Source of the DNA: CAZMGV01 sp964621525 [NCBI: uncultured bacterium]
Lineage (GTDB): Bacteria; JAGRBM01
Length of the DNA stretch: 45,362 bases
Direction: 5' to 3'
Assembly (NCBI GenBank): GCA_964621525.1
Contig: CAZUMS010000032.1
Span: 1-45,362 of the forward strand
Both the position numbers and the translations under genes were made by a program. Positions within the stretch are counted from its first letter, which is position 1, and each line of letters begins with the position of its first letter. This document shows positions 1 through 8,415 of the stretch, one piece after another. The notes beneath the pieces were generated by a model. That model was given only the letters and a program-made list of their open reading frames with translations, did not search any database and had not been told where the DNA came from.

Positions 1-632
1 TGGCAGTCGATGCACGCGGCCATCGTCGTGACATATTCGCCGTAGGAGGGGTCCGAGGGATCGGGCCGTTTCGCGGCCGGAACCGGGTCTCTGGGAATCG
101 TCGGCAGGATCAGGCTCACCGGGAAGATCGCCTTCGATTTCGGGATCTGCGTTTCGATGGATTCCAGCGTTCTCAGGTAGGCCACGATGGCCTGCGCGTC
201 CTCGGCGGCCATCTTCCCGTAAGCAGGGTAGGGCATGACGGGGAACAGGGACCGGCCGTCTTTCGTCACACCGGCCGTGAAGGCCCGGATGATCTCGCCG
301 TCCGACCAGTTTCCGATACCGAAAGGCGTGATGTTCGCCGAATAGAAGTCGCCGGGGAAGCCCATGTGCGGGCCGAAGTGCTCGCCGCCCATGCCGGTGG
401 TGCCGGGGCGCGGAGGGGCTCCGAGCAGGTCCCATTCGCGGACCGAGTGGCAGTCGATACAGGCGGCGACATGATTGGCGAGGTAGCGGCCCCGCTCGAT
501 CTGGTCCGGCGTTCCGGCGACCTTGACCGCCGGAGCGGGGCTTACCTTCGGGTACCCGAACAGGCCGCAGGCGGCGACGGTGCCAAGGCCGAGAAACAGT
601 ACAGCGAGACGGAACTGGCGGAGAAAACGCAT
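1..632 (-). CDS. diheme-type cytochrome c family protein (C-terminus cut by window edge)
   Basis: Electron-carrier cytochrome c acting outside the cytoplasmic membrane. The ATG at 632 has an AGAGG ribosome site six bases upstream. The N-terminus is a hydrophobic signal ending in VAAC at residue 22, so it may be a lipoprotein. A first haem-binding CIDCH lies at residues 58-62, and a plausible methionine ligand at M133 in an MPYPAY context. A second CIDCH begins at the very edge of the window (bases 1-17), so at least two haem domains exist and the rest is off the left end. The pattern fits the c-type cytochrome subunits of alcohol/gluconate dehydrogenase-like enzymes, but no dehydrogenase is visible. 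It lies 70 bp downstream of gcvPB on the same strand; co-transcription is possible but not shown. Confidence 0.88.
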   Translation of the reverse strand, partial: MRFLRQFRLAVLFLGLGTVAACGLFGYPKVSPAPAVKVAGTPDQIERGRYLANHVAACIDCHSVREWDLLGAPPRPGTTGMGGEHFGPHMGFPGDFYSANITPFGIGNWSDGEIIRAFTAGVTKDGRSLFPVMPYPAYGKMAAEDAQAIVAYLRTLESIETQIPKSKAIFPVSLILPTIPRDPVPAAKRPDPSDPSYGEYVTTMAACIDC

Positions 633-702
633 AATGGACCTCTTTCGGGGCCATCTTTAGCGGCAGGGACTGACGGAGGCAATCCGGGAAAGTGGCCGGA
701 GG

Positions 703-2193
703 CTATTTCCCCGGCGTCCAGCGGAGCACGGGCTGGCGGGCGGCGCGGGTTTCGTCGAGGCGGCGGCGGAAGGCGTTCGCCGGGGCGTTTTTCAGCAGTC
801 CGGGATCCGCCTTCGCCTCTTCGGCGATCTCCTTCATCGTGGCGATGAACTGGTCCAGCGTGTCCTTCGATTCACTCTCCGTGGGCTCGATCATGAGGGC
901 GCTGCGGACGACCAGCGGGAAGAAGACCGTCGGCGGGTGATAGCCCTTGTCGATCATCCGCTTGGCGATGTCGAGGGTGCCGACGCCGTTCGCCTTCTGG
1001 TAGTCGTCGTTGAAGATCGTCTCGTGCATGCACACTTCGTCGAAGGCGATCTTGTACGAATCCTTCAGGTTCACGCGCAGGTAGTTGGCATTCAGAACGG
1101 CGGCCTCGGACATTTCCTTGAGGCCCGTGTTGCCCATGGTCTTGATATAGGCCCAGGCCCTCAGGTTGATGCCGAAGTTCGAGAAGTAGCTCCGGATCCG
1201 TCCGATGGACTTCGGGCGGCCGTAACTGAAGGCGTAGGTATCGCCGTTTTTCACGATGAACGGATTGGGGAGGTAGGGCTCCAGCCGCTCCGATACGACC
1301 ACCGCGCCGGCGCCGGGTCCGCCGCCGCCATGGGGCGTGGAGAAGGTCTTGTGCAGGTTGAACTGCGAGACGTCGATCCCCATCTTTCCCATCGACGCCT
1401 GGCCCACGATGGCGTTCAGGTTCGCGCCATCGCAGTAAAGCAGCGCGCCCTTCGAATGCAGCAGGTCGCCGATGTCGGCGATCTGGGACTCGAACAGGCC
1501 GAGCGTGGAAGGATTCGTGAGCATGAGGGCCGCGGTCTCGTCGTCCACCATGGCCTTCACCTCGTCCAGCGTCAGGCGGCCGCCTTTCGCATCGAGCGGA
1601 ACCACCTCGAAACCGCACATGGCGGCGGTCGCGGGGTTCGTGCCGTGAGCCGTGGCCGGGACGATGATCTTGCGCTTGTGCTTCTGGCCGTGGTCCAGGT
1701 GATAGGCCCGGATCATCAGGACGCCGGTGAACTCGCCGTGGGCACCCGCCGACGGATTCAGCGCGCACGCCTTCATGTCCACCGATTTCCGGAGGTCCTC
1801 GGTCAGTTCCCACAGGATGCGGAGCGCTCCCTGGGCGAACGCCTCGGGCATGTGCGGGTGGAGCCGCGAGAATCCGGGGTTGCGCACGAGCGATTCGTGC
1901 AGCTTCGGGTTGTATTTCATCGTGCAGGAACCGAGCGGGAAGAACCCGGCGTCGATGCAGTAGTTGTACTGGGCGAGCCGCGTGTAGTGGCGGACGACGT
2001 CGAATTCGCTCACCTCGGGGAAGCCCTCGAGTTCGCCGCGGACGAGGTGGCCTTCGAGCCCGTCAGGGGCGGATTTCGGAGCGACTTCGAGCCGGGGCAG
2101 GAAGTAGCCCCGCCGGCCCCTTGAGCCGCGTTCGAAGATCAGCGGTTCCTCGAGCTGAAGCCCGGTGGTGCCGGGAGCTGCTGTCTTGCTCAT
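703..2193 (-). CDS. gcvPB: glycine dehydrogenase (decarboxylating) subunit 2, P-protein beta
   Basis: C-terminal, PLP-bearing half of the split P-protein of the glycine cleavage system. With GcvPA it decarboxylates glycine and passes the aminomethyl group to lipoyl-GcvH in the cytoplasm. It is 496 aa, the normal length for the split form. The PLP lysine is K282 in a conserved NLHKTFSTPHGGGGPGAG block. The early LGSCTMKYNPK motif is also typical of the family. The ATG at 2193 overlaps the gcvPA stop by four bases (ATGA), implying translational coupling in the order gcvH-gcvPA-gcvPB. Identification is secure. Confidence 0.97.
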   Translation of the reverse strand: MSKTAAPGTTGLQLEEPLIFERGSRGRRGYFLPRLEVAPKSAPDGLEGHLVRGELEGFPEVSEFDVVRHYTRLAQYNYCIDAGFFPLGSCTMKYNPKLHESLVRNPGFSRLHPHMPEAFAQGALRILWELTEDLRKSVDMKACALNPSAGAHGEFTGVLMIRAYHLDHGQKHKRKIIVPATAHGTNPATAAMCGFEVVPLDAKGGRLTLDEVKAMVDDETAALMLTNPSTLGLFESQIADIGDLLHSKGALLYCDGANLNAIVGQASMGKMGIDVSQFNLHKTFSTPHGGGGPGAGAVVVSERLEPYLPNPFIVKNGDTYAFSYGRPKSIGRIRSYFSNFGINLRAWAYIKTMGNTGLKEMSEAAVLNANYLRVNLKDSYKIAFDEVCMHETIFNDDYQKANGVGTLDIAKRMIDKGYHPPTVFFPLVVRSALMIEPTESESKDTLDQFIATMKEIAEEAKADPGLLKNAPANAFRRRLDETRAARQPVLRWTPGK

Positions 2194-3545
2194 TTCGTCA
2201 CCTCCCGGGCGAAGTTCACCAGCGCGTCATGGTGACGGGCCTGATGGCGTTCGGTCGTGCAGAGGAGGAGATGATTCTCGTGCTCCCTGCCGATGAGCGC
2301 TCCGAGGTCAATGCCGGCGGCGAGCCTGTGCACCTCGGCCTTCTTTACGAACTCCCCGGCCGGGATAGGGAGTTTCAGCGTGAATTCATTGAAGGTCGCG
2401 CCGCTGAAGGCGGGGGCGATGCCCCTGATCTCGCACAGGCGGCGCTTCAGGTCCGCGGCCAGCGAGAGATTCTGCCGCGAGAGGTCTTTCAGTCCCTGTT
2501 TGCCCATGAGCGAGCAGTAGACCGTGACCCACAGGGCGCAGAGCTGCTGGGATGTGCAGATATTGGAGGTCGCCTTCTCGCGGCGGATGAACTGCTCGCG
2601 GGTCGTGAGTGTCAGCACGAACCCCCGGCGGCCGTCCTGGTCCACGGTTTCGCCCACGAGGCGGCCCGGCATCTGGCGCACGTAGTCCTTCTTGCAGCAG
2701 AAGATCCCCACGTTGGGTCCGCCGAAGAACGGCGGCAGTCCGAGCCCCTGCGCTTCGCCCACCACGATGTCGGCGCCGAAATCGCCCGGCGGGGAGAGAA
2801 GCGCCAGGGACAGGGGATCGCCCGTCACGGCGAGGAACAGCGCACCTGTTCCCTTCACGGTCTCCTGAACGGCCTTCCAGTCCTCGATCACGCCGAAGAT
2901 GTTGGGGCTCTGGACGAGCACGCCGCCCGTCTCCGGCGTGAGCGCGGCCTTGAGGGCAGCGGTGTCCGTGCGGCCCGTCTTCGGGTCGAACGGGACGTTC
3001 ACGAGCTCGATATGCCCGAGCGGCGACACAAACGTCCGGATCGTCTCCAGGTAGTGCGGGTGCAGAGCGCCGGAGACGAGGAACCGGTTCCGCTTCGTCA
3101 GGCGGTGGGCCATGAGCACCGCCTCGGCGGCGCCGGTCGCCGCGTCGTACATGGACGAGTTAGCGATATCCATGCCGGTCAGCAGGGCCATGTAGGTCTG
3201 GAACTCGTAGGCCCCCATGAGCGTGCCCTGCGCGATCTCGGGCTGGTACGGGGTGTAGGCGGTGGCGAACTCGCCCCGGGAGACGAGGTGCTCGATCGCG
3301 GCCGGGGTGTAGTGGTCGTAGCAGCCCGCGCCGAGGAATGAGACGAGGTCGGAGGGCCGCTTCGCCGCGATGGAATCGGAAAGCCGGGAGAGCTCCATCT
3401 CGGAGACCGGCGGGTCCAGCGGCAGGAGCCCGCGGATACGGACCCGATCGGGGATCTGGGAATCGAAGATTTCGGCGATGCTCTTGAAGCCGGTGGCGGC
3501 CAGCATGGCCTTCGCGTCGTCGTCGGTAAGCGGAATATAACGCAT
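2190..3545 (-). CDS. gcvPA: glycine dehydrogenase (decarboxylating) subunit 1, P-protein alpha
   Basis: N-terminal half of the split P-protein (451 aa). It has an aminotransferase-like fold without its own PLP lysine and pairs with GcvPB. The start is placed at MRYIPLTDDD (ATG at 3545), which matches the usual N-terminus. The frame stays open far upstream, but that stretch lies antisense to gcvH and its leader and has no family similarity. Conserved segments include FLGAGCYDHYTPAAI, AYTPYQPEIAQGTLMGAYEFQ and SMYDAATGAAEA. It sits 74 bp after gcvH and overlaps gcvPB by four bases. The aminomethyltransferase gene gcvT is absent from the window. Confidence 0.96.
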   Translation of the reverse strand: MRYIPLTDDDAKAMLAATGFKSIAEIFDSQIPDRVRIRGLLPLDPPVSEMELSRLSDSIAAKRPSDLVSFLGAGCYDHYTPAAIEHLVSRGEFATAYTPYQPEIAQGTLMGAYEFQTYMALLTGMDIANSSMYDAATGAAEAVLMAHRLTKRNRFLVSGALHPHYLETIRTFVSPLGHIELVNVPFDPKTGRTDTAALKAALTPETGGVLVQSPNIFGVIEDWKAVQETVKGTGALFLAVTGDPLSLALLSPPGDFGADIVVGEAQGLGLPPFFGGPNVGIFCCKKDYVRQMPGRLVGETVDQDGRRGFVLTLTTREQFIRREKATSNICTSQQLCALWVTVYCSLMGKQGLKDLSRQNLSLAADLKRRLCEIRGIAPAFSGATFNEFTLKLPIPAGEFVKKAEVHRLAAGIDLGALIGREHENHLLLCTTERHQARHHDALVNFAREVTK

Positions 3546-3619
3546 GTTCGGTGCCGGTCTCCAGGCGCGGGGAGCGGCCTTCCAGTAGGGGCGGCTCCGC
3601 CGGAAAATCGCGGAGAAAA

Positions 3620-3997
3620 CTACTGGGTGATGAGCGCCTTGTACTGCTCGGCCGTCAGCAGCTTCGCGAAGGCGCCCGAATCGATCGGGAGAATCCGGAT
3701 CAGCCACGTCTTGTAGGGATCGGCGTTCACGCTCTCCGGGGAGCCCGATACCTGGCCGTTCACCGCCGTCACCTTGCCGGAAACCGGCGCGTAGAGATCG
3801 CTCACCGCCTTCACCGACTCGATGACGCCGAACGCCTTGCCGGCCGTCACCTGCGAGCCCACGTCCGGAACCTCCACGAACACCACGTCGCCCAGCTGCT
3901 CGGCGGCGAACGCGGTCACGCCGACGACGATCTCGTCGCCCTCCAGACGCGCCCACTCGTGCTCCGCCGTATACTTGAGGTCGTTCGGGATGTTCAT
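3620..3997 (-). CDS. gcvH: glycine cleavage system H protein
   Basis: Lipoyl carrier that shuttles the aminomethyl group between P-, T- and L-proteins. It is 125 aa, full length. The lipoylation lysine is K63 in the IESVKAVSD context. The start is chosen at MNIPNDLKYT (ATG at 3997). The frame extends upstream to 4357, but that part has no H-protein character. It is the first gene of the gcvH-gcvPA-gcvPB operon. The leader (3998-4173) contains a short hairpin at about 4025-4045 but no recognisable glycine-riboswitch core. Confidence 0.97.
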   Translation of the reverse strand: MNIPNDLKYTAEHEWARLEGDEIVVGVTAFAAEQLGDVVFVEVPDVGSQVTAGKAFGVIESVKAVSDLYAPVSGKVTAVNGQVSGSPESVNADPYKTWLIRILPIDSGAFAKLLTAEQYKALITQ

Positions 3998-4173
3998 GAA
4001 AAGAGGGCCTCGCTTCCGTTCGCACGCCGCCCCGAAAGGGCAGCGCCATGGGGGCAAAAAATGGCCCGGTCCCGCCGGGAAATCAACGATTCCGGCGCTC
4101 CGGTGCCGAATCTTCCTGTGGATAACTGCCGCAGCGGACAGGGGTGTCTTTATCGGGGGCGATCCCCCTGCAT

Positions 4174-4208
4174 ACCCAAACAAAAACGGGCCGCCCGTGG
4201 GGCGGCCC
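4174..4208 (-). terminator. intrinsic terminator after hepT; copy 1 of a 35-nt direct repeat
   Basis: Read on the minus strand this is a GC hairpin (stem GGGCCGCC/GGCGGCCC, bases 4188-4208) followed by a T-rich tract (GTTTTTGTTTGGG), four bases after the hepT stop. The 35 bases 4174-4208 are repeated exactly at 4903-4937, so the two copies bracket the MNT/HEPN pair. Confidence 0.85.
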
Positions 4209-4212
4209 TGGC

Positions 4213-4560
4213 TCATCGTTTCGGTGGGTGTAGGAGCAATTCCAGATCGGCAATCAGTTTCGGAACGTCCACGGTCGCCGTGTGCCAGACCCGTTCGTAC
4301 TTGATCTCGAAATAGCCGTGAATGAGCCGGTTGCGCATGGCGACGATTTCCTTCCACGGGATTTCCGGATGATCCTGCCGGAAACCGGCTGGCAGGTTAG
4401 CTGCGGCTTCCCCGATCGTTTCGAGGCATTTGACGAGCGCCAGCGCGAACTGGATATCGGCCTGAAGGTCTTCAGGCTTTCGGGTGCCAGTGAGGGTGAC
4501 GGTCAGACGGGCCGCATCCAGCATGTGCCGGAGCCTGAACTGCGGGTCATTCCGCGACAT
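4213..4560 (-). CDS. hepT: HepT-like HEPN ribonuclease toxin (DUF86)
   Basis: Toxin half of a MNT/HEPN (type VII) toxin-antitoxin pair, predicted to be an RNase acting as a dimer. The 115-aa protein is almost all helical and carries the HEPN motif RX4HXY as R76, H81, Y83 (RNRLIHGY). In characterised pairs the motif tyrosine is AMPylated by the partner nucleotidyltransferase to neutralise the toxin. The start at 4560 (MSRNDPQF) overlaps the mntA coding end by 14 bases, so the two are translationally coupled. A longer upstream open frame antisense to other genes is not part of the protein. All visible catalytic residues are intact. Confidence 0.9.
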   Translation of the reverse strand: MSRNDPQFRLRHMLDAARLTVTLTGTRKPEDLQADIQFALALVKCLETIGEAAANLPAGFRQDHPEIPWKEIVAMRNRLIHGYFEIKYERVWHTATVDVPKLIADLELLLHPPKR

Positions 4561-4855
4561 ACTGGGGGAGGGCTTCCGAAAGGACCGTCTGCCGGAAATA
4601 GCGGCTGATTTCTTCGGGCTCCCGGAGATCGACCTTGTGGCCCGCGATCCGGGACAGCTCTTCTTCCATCGCCGCCAGGTCGAGAAGGCCAAAGCGGACG
4701 CCGGGCTCGAACTCGGCCAGCACATCGACGTCGCTGCCGGAGGTGAAATCGTCCCGGAGCACGGAGCCGAACAGGGAAAGCCGCCGGATCCGGTGCTTGC
4801 GGCAGAAGGCGGCAAGTGCGGCCTTGGGCAGTTCGATTTTGGGCTGGGCGGCCAT
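4547..4855 (-). CDS. mntA: MntA-like minimal nucleotidyltransferase antitoxin
   Basis: Antitoxin half of the MNT/HEPN pair (102 aa). It has the nucleotidyltransferase signature GSX10DXD: G30-S31, then D42 and D44 (LFGSVLRDD...GSDVDVL). In studied homologues it transfers AMP to the HEPN tyrosine. It is the first gene of the two-gene operon, 62 bp downstream of the korB terminator. An aminoglycoside-type nucleotidyltransferase role is unlikely given the minimal length and the HEPN partner. Confidence 0.9.
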   Translation of the reverse strand: MAAQPKIELPKAALAAFCRKHRIRRLSLFGSVLRDDFTSGSDVDVLAEFEPGVRFGLLDLAAMEEELSRIAGHKVDLREPEEISRYFRQTVLSEALPQYVAE

Positions 4856-4902
4856 TCAGGGTGCTCCGGTTCCTGGGCAATTATAGCGTTTTGAGCCCCG
4901 TC

Positions 4903-4937
4903 ACCCAAACAAAAACGGGCCGCCCGTGGGGCGGCCC
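4903..4937 (-). terminator. intrinsic terminator after korB; copy 2 of the 35-nt direct repeat
   Basis: Same hairpin and T-tract as at 4174-4208, here 34 bp beyond the korB stop (hairpin 4917-4937). On the minus strand the stem is followed by GTTTTTGTTTGGG. The flanking ACCCAAACAAAAAC is included in the identity, so the copies share more than a generic GC stem. Confidence 0.85.
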
Positions 4938-4970
4938 GTTTCCGGTGGTTCCCGGCGGGGGAGGCGGTTC

Positions 4971-5990
4971 TTACTTCACTTCCCAGGTTTCGCCCGAGTG
5001 GATGAGCTTTTCGAGGTCGCCGGGGCCGCTCTTCTCGCGGGCGAGGCGGACCTGGTCGTTCATCATCTCGTCGAAGGTCGGCCGGCGGACGGCGCGGAAG
5101 ACGCCCATCGGAACCGGGAACTTCTCCTCGTCGAGGCGCGACAGCAGGAACGCCATCGTCGGGTCGGGGTTCGTCTCGTCGTGGACGACGATATCCGCCT
5201 CGGTGATGCCGTTCTCGCCGAGCGTCACGACCTCGAGCTGGAAGCCCTTGAGGCGCAGGCCCTTGTTCATGTCCTTGCCGAAAATCATCGGCTTGCCGTG
5301 CTCGAGATACAGCACGCGGTCGGAACGGATGCTCTTCTCGACGATGCCGTCGTAGGCGCCGTCGTTGAAGATGTTGCAGTTCTGGAAGATCTCCACGAAC
5401 GAGATGCCCCGGTGCTCGGCGGCGCGCTTGGTGACGTACCGGAGCGACTTGGGGTCCACGTCCATGGTGCGGGCCACGAAAGTCGCCTCGGCGCCCAGCG
5501 CCAGCGACAGGGGGTGCAGCGGGTAGTCCACCGAGCCCATCGGCGTGGACTTGGTCTTCTTGCCCATCTCGGAGGTCGGCGAATACTGGCCCTTCGTGAG
5601 GCCGTAGATGCGGTTGTTGAACAGGAGCACCTGCATGTCCACGTTGCGGCGGATCGCATGGATCGTGTGGTTGCCGCCGATGGAGAGCGCGTCGCCGTCG
5701 CCGGTGATGACCCACACGGAGAGGTCGGGGCTCATGGTCTTCACGCCGGTCGCCACCGCGCAGGCGCGGCCGTGGATCGAGTGAATTCCATAGGTATTCA
5801 TGTAGTAGGGGAACCGGCTCGAGCAGCCGATGCCCGACACGAACACGAATTTCTCGCGCGGGATGCCGAGTTCGGGCATCACGGCCTGGACCTGGGCGAG
5901 GATCGAATAGTCGCCGCAGCCCGGGCACCAGCGGATGTCCTGGTCGCTCTGGAAGTCGGCTTTCGTCAGTTTGGTTGCGGGTTCGGTCAT
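4971..5990 (-). CDS. korB: 2-oxoacid:ferredoxin oxidoreductase, beta (TPP) subunit
   Basis: Thiamine-pyrophosphate subunit of 2-oxoglutarate (2-oxoacid):ferredoxin oxidoreductase, converting a 2-oxoacid and CoA to acyl-CoA, CO2 and reduced ferredoxin. It is 339 aa. The N-terminal WCPGCGDYS (C22, C25) and the SGIGCSSRFP and GRACAVATG blocks are typical. The TPP-binding segment GDGDALSIGGNH lies near residue 100. The ATG at 5990 has a GGAG site 10 bases upstream. It follows korA by 34 bp on the same strand. KorA-type partners suggest 2-oxoglutarate as substrate, but pyruvate cannot be excluded from sequence alone. Confidence 0.95.
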   Translation of the reverse strand: MTEPATKLTKADFQSDQDIRWCPGCGDYSILAQVQAVMPELGIPREKFVFVSGIGCSSRFPYYMNTYGIHSIHGRACAVATGVKTMSPDLSVWVITGDGDALSIGGNHTIHAIRRNVDMQVLLFNNRIYGLTKGQYSPTSEMGKKTKSTPMGSVDYPLHPLSLALGAEATFVARTMDVDPKSLRYVTKRAAEHRGISFVEIFQNCNIFNDGAYDGIVEKSIRSDRVLYLEHGKPMIFGKDMNKGLRLKGFQLEVVTLGENGITEADIVVHDETNPDPTMAFLLSRLDEEKFPVPMGVFRAVRRPTFDEMMNDQVRLAREKSGPGDLEKLIHSGETWEVK

Positions 5991-6025
5991 GGGTGTTTAC
6001 TCCGGAAGGATTCCTGAAAATACGG

Positions 6026-7921
6026 TTAGAGGTTCGCGAGGATGCCGTCCACGATTTCGCGCTTCCGGAACGGCTGGCCCTGGATCTTGTTGTGCGGGAT
6101 CGCGGGGATCATGAACTCGGACCGGATGATCTTCACCAGCTGGCCGTTGTTCATCTCCGGGATCAGTACTTTCTTGAAGCCCTTCATCACCTCGCCGAGG
6201 TTCGCCGGGAAGGGGTTCAGGTGGCGGAGGTGCGCGGAGGAGACCTTTTTGCCCTGCTTACGCAGCTCGTCGACCGCCGCCGTGATCGAGCCGTAGGTGG
6301 AGCCCCAGCCCAGCACCAGCATGTCGCCGGTCGCGTCGCCGTTCACCGTCACGGGGGGGATATCCCTGGCGATGTTGGCGACCTTCTGGGCGCGCAGCTT
6401 CACCATGAATTCGTGGTTTTTCGCCTCGTAGTTCACGTTGCCGGTGAGGTTCTGCTTCTCGATGCCGCCCACGCGGTGCTCGAGGCCCGGAGTGCCGGGC
6501 TTCACCCACGGGCGCGAGAGGTTTTCGTCGCGCATGTAGGGCTTGAAACCTTCCGGATTCGTGTGGAACTTCACGTCGAGCTTCGGCAGGTCCTTGATCT
6601 CGGGGAGCTTCCACGCCTCGGCGCCGTTCGCCAGGTAGCCGTCCGACAGCAGCATCACGGGGATCATGAACTTGGTCGCGATCCGGACCGCCTCGATGGC
6701 GGCGTTGAAGCAGTCGGCGGGGGTCGCGGGGGCGACGATGGCCACCGGGCATTCGCCGTTCCGGCCGTACATCGCCTGGAGCAGGTCGGCCTGCTCGGTC
6801 TTCGTGGGCAGGCCCGTCGAAGGGCCGCCGCGCTGCACGTTCACGATGACGATGGGGAGCTCGGTCATGACGCCGAGGCCGATGGCCTCGCCCTTCAGGG
6901 CGACGCCGGGGCCCGACGTCGTCGTGAGGCCGAGATAACCGGCGTAGGCCGCGCCGATGGTCGAGCAGATGGCGGCGATCTCGTCCTCGGCCTGGAAGGT
7001 CATCACGCCGAAGTTCTTGAACCGGGACAGCTCGTGCAGGATGTCGGACGCCGGCGTGATCGGGTAGGACCCGAGGAACAGCGGGACGCCGGCGAGCTTG
7101 GATGCAGTCACCATGCCGATGGCGAGGGCCGAATTGCCGGTGATGTTGCGGTACTTGCCGGGCGAGAGCTCGGCCTCCTTCACCTCGTACTTCACGGTGA
7201 AGGCTTCGGCGGTCTCGCCGTAGTTCATGCCCGCCCGGAGGGCTTTCTCGTTGGCCTCGAGGATCACGGGCTTCTTGGAGAACTTCTCGTGGAGGAACCG
7301 CATCGTCTGTTCGGGCGAGCGGTTGAACATCCAGTAGATCAGGCCGAGCGCGAAGAAGTTCTTGCAGCGGGCCTTGTCCTTGGCGGACATGTCCACGTCC
7401 TTGAGCGCTTCGTTCGTCAGCGTGGAGATCTTCACCGGGTGGACCCGGTACTTGGACAGCGAGCCGTCCTGGAGCGGGCTGGCGTTAAAGCCCGCCATCT
7501 TGAGGTTCCGCTCGGAGAAGGCATCCTCGTTGGCGATGATCACGCAGCCGCCCGGAAGGTCCGGCAGGTTCACCTTGAGGGCCGCCGGATTCATGCAGAC
7601 GAACACGTCCGGCTGGTCGCCGGCCGTGTATATCTTCTGCGAACCGAAGTTGATCTGGAATCCCGACACGCCGGCGAGCGTGCCCTGCGGGGCGCGGATC
7701 TCGGCCGGGTAGTCCGGAAGCGTCGCGAGATCGTTGCCGTAGACCGCGTTCGTGGAGGTGAACTGCGATCCGGTGATCTGCATGCCGTCGCCGGAGTCAC
7801 CGGCGAAACGGACGACGATGTTTGTGTGTTCCTCGACCTGGCGTGCTGCCTGTGTTTCAGGGGACAAGGGTGGCCGCTCCTTGGGTTTCGCATCCTCTGC
7901 GGGAGCCGGCCCGTTCACCAT
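6026..7921 (-). CDS. korA: 2-oxoacid:ferredoxin oxidoreductase, fused gamma-alpha subunit
   Basis: Catalytic partner of KorB (631 aa). The N-terminal third (about residues 37-215) is the gamma domain, opening with VVRFAGDSGDGMQITGSQF. The rest is the alpha/pyrimidine domain with ITPASDILHELSRF, FQAEDEIAAICSTIGAAYAG and TTTSGPGVALKGEAIGL, plus a C-terminal transketolase-like part (WGSTYGSITAAVDEL). This gamma-alpha fusion is common for Kor-type enzymes. About 35 proline- and charge-rich residues precede the first domain, so the true start might be slightly downstream. The ATG at 7921 has only a weak ribosome site. Confidence 0.94.
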   Translation of the reverse strand: MVNGPAPAEDAKPKERPPLSPETQAARQVEEHTNIVVRFAGDSGDGMQITGSQFTSTNAVYGNDLATLPDYPAEIRAPQGTLAGVSGFQINFGSQKIYTAGDQPDVFVCMNPAALKVNLPDLPGGCVIIANEDAFSERNLKMAGFNASPLQDGSLSKYRVHPVKISTLTNEALKDVDMSAKDKARCKNFFALGLIYWMFNRSPEQTMRFLHEKFSKKPVILEANEKALRAGMNYGETAEAFTVKYEVKEAELSPGKYRNITGNSALAIGMVTASKLAGVPLFLGSYPITPASDILHELSRFKNFGVMTFQAEDEIAAICSTIGAAYAGYLGLTTTSGPGVALKGEAIGLGVMTELPIVIVNVQRGGPSTGLPTKTEQADLLQAMYGRNGECPVAIVAPATPADCFNAAIEAVRIATKFMIPVMLLSDGYLANGAEAWKLPEIKDLPKLDVKFHTNPEGFKPYMRDENLSRPWVKPGTPGLEHRVGGIEKQNLTGNVNYEAKNHEFMVKLRAQKVANIARDIPPVTVNGDATGDMLVLGWGSTYGSITAAVDELRKQGKKVSSAHLRHLNPFPANLGEVMKGFKKVLIPEMNNGQLVKIIRSEFMIPAIPHNKIQGQPFRKREIVDGILANL

Positions 7922-8415
7922 GACGGACCGGCAGGAAACCCTGATCGCTCACCCGGCTGCCCGCATTCCCTGCCGAGAGGGTGGAGCCGGGGCGGCCTCC
8001 GCCGGGGGGCAGCGGCGCCGCTGGTATTGCAGTATCGCTGTACAAAACGGCCCGTTCCGGGGCCGTTTTCTGGCAGTTATACCTCGGGCGGATTTTCGGA
8101 GCCGGGGGGCCCAAAGTCAACCGTAAGGGCTCCCCATGCACCGTCCGTCCGGCCGCCTCGGAGAAGCCCGCAGGGCGGGTTTTTCCGGGGAATGCGGGCC
8201 GCCCTTTAGCTAGGCCGGAGGGGGATTTCAAACCCCCCTTCCGGGAGCCGCCGGAGGGCCTTCCGGGGGCAGTCCGGAAAATCGGGGGGAGTGTATGGAC
8301 GAGGGCGGCCGGACTGGCTAAGGAAGCACGTCCGGCTCCGGCCGGAACAGGCCCCGGCAGACCCGGCCCGGCCGTTTTCAGGTGGGCAATCCCGCCGGCG
8401 AGGTAACGAGACATC
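7922..8415. other. 494-bp divergent intergenic region
   Basis: No coding sequence with convincing composition is seen on either strand. It must hold the promoters for korA (leftward) and the 8416 gene (rightward). The one clear structure is the perfect hairpin at 8044-8069. A stretch around 8205-8250 with GGGGGATTTCAAACCCCCC looks superficially like a tRNA T-arm but no cloverleaf can be completed. Confidence 0.6.
8044..8069. terminator. perfect bidirectional terminator-like hairpin upstream of korA
   Basis: A 10-bp perfect stem (AAAACGGCCC/GGGCCGTTTT) with loop GTTCCG carries A and T runs at both ends, so it could terminate in either direction. It lies between two divergently transcribed genes, where a terminator has no obvious client. 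It may insulate the two promoters, attenuate the korA leader, or remain from a lost gene. Confidence 0.65.

Noticed and set aside
3998-4173. Glycine riboswitch upstream of gcvH
   Set aside because: The leader lacks the conserved glycine-aptamer core sequences; only a short hairpin is present.
4547-4855. Aminoglycoside-type nucleotidyltransferase resistance gene
   Set aside because: The protein is the minimal MNT type and is coupled to a HEPN toxin gene.
4213-5928. A 571-codon open frame on the minus strand covering korB and the MNT/HEPN region
   Set aside because: Only its last part (hepT) is a real protein; the rest is out of frame with korB and Arg/Pro-rich, typical of GC-rich shadow frames.
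8205-8250. tRNA-like T-arm pattern (GGGGGATTTCAAACCCCCC)
   Set aside because: No acceptor, D-arm or anticodon arm with correct spacing can be built.
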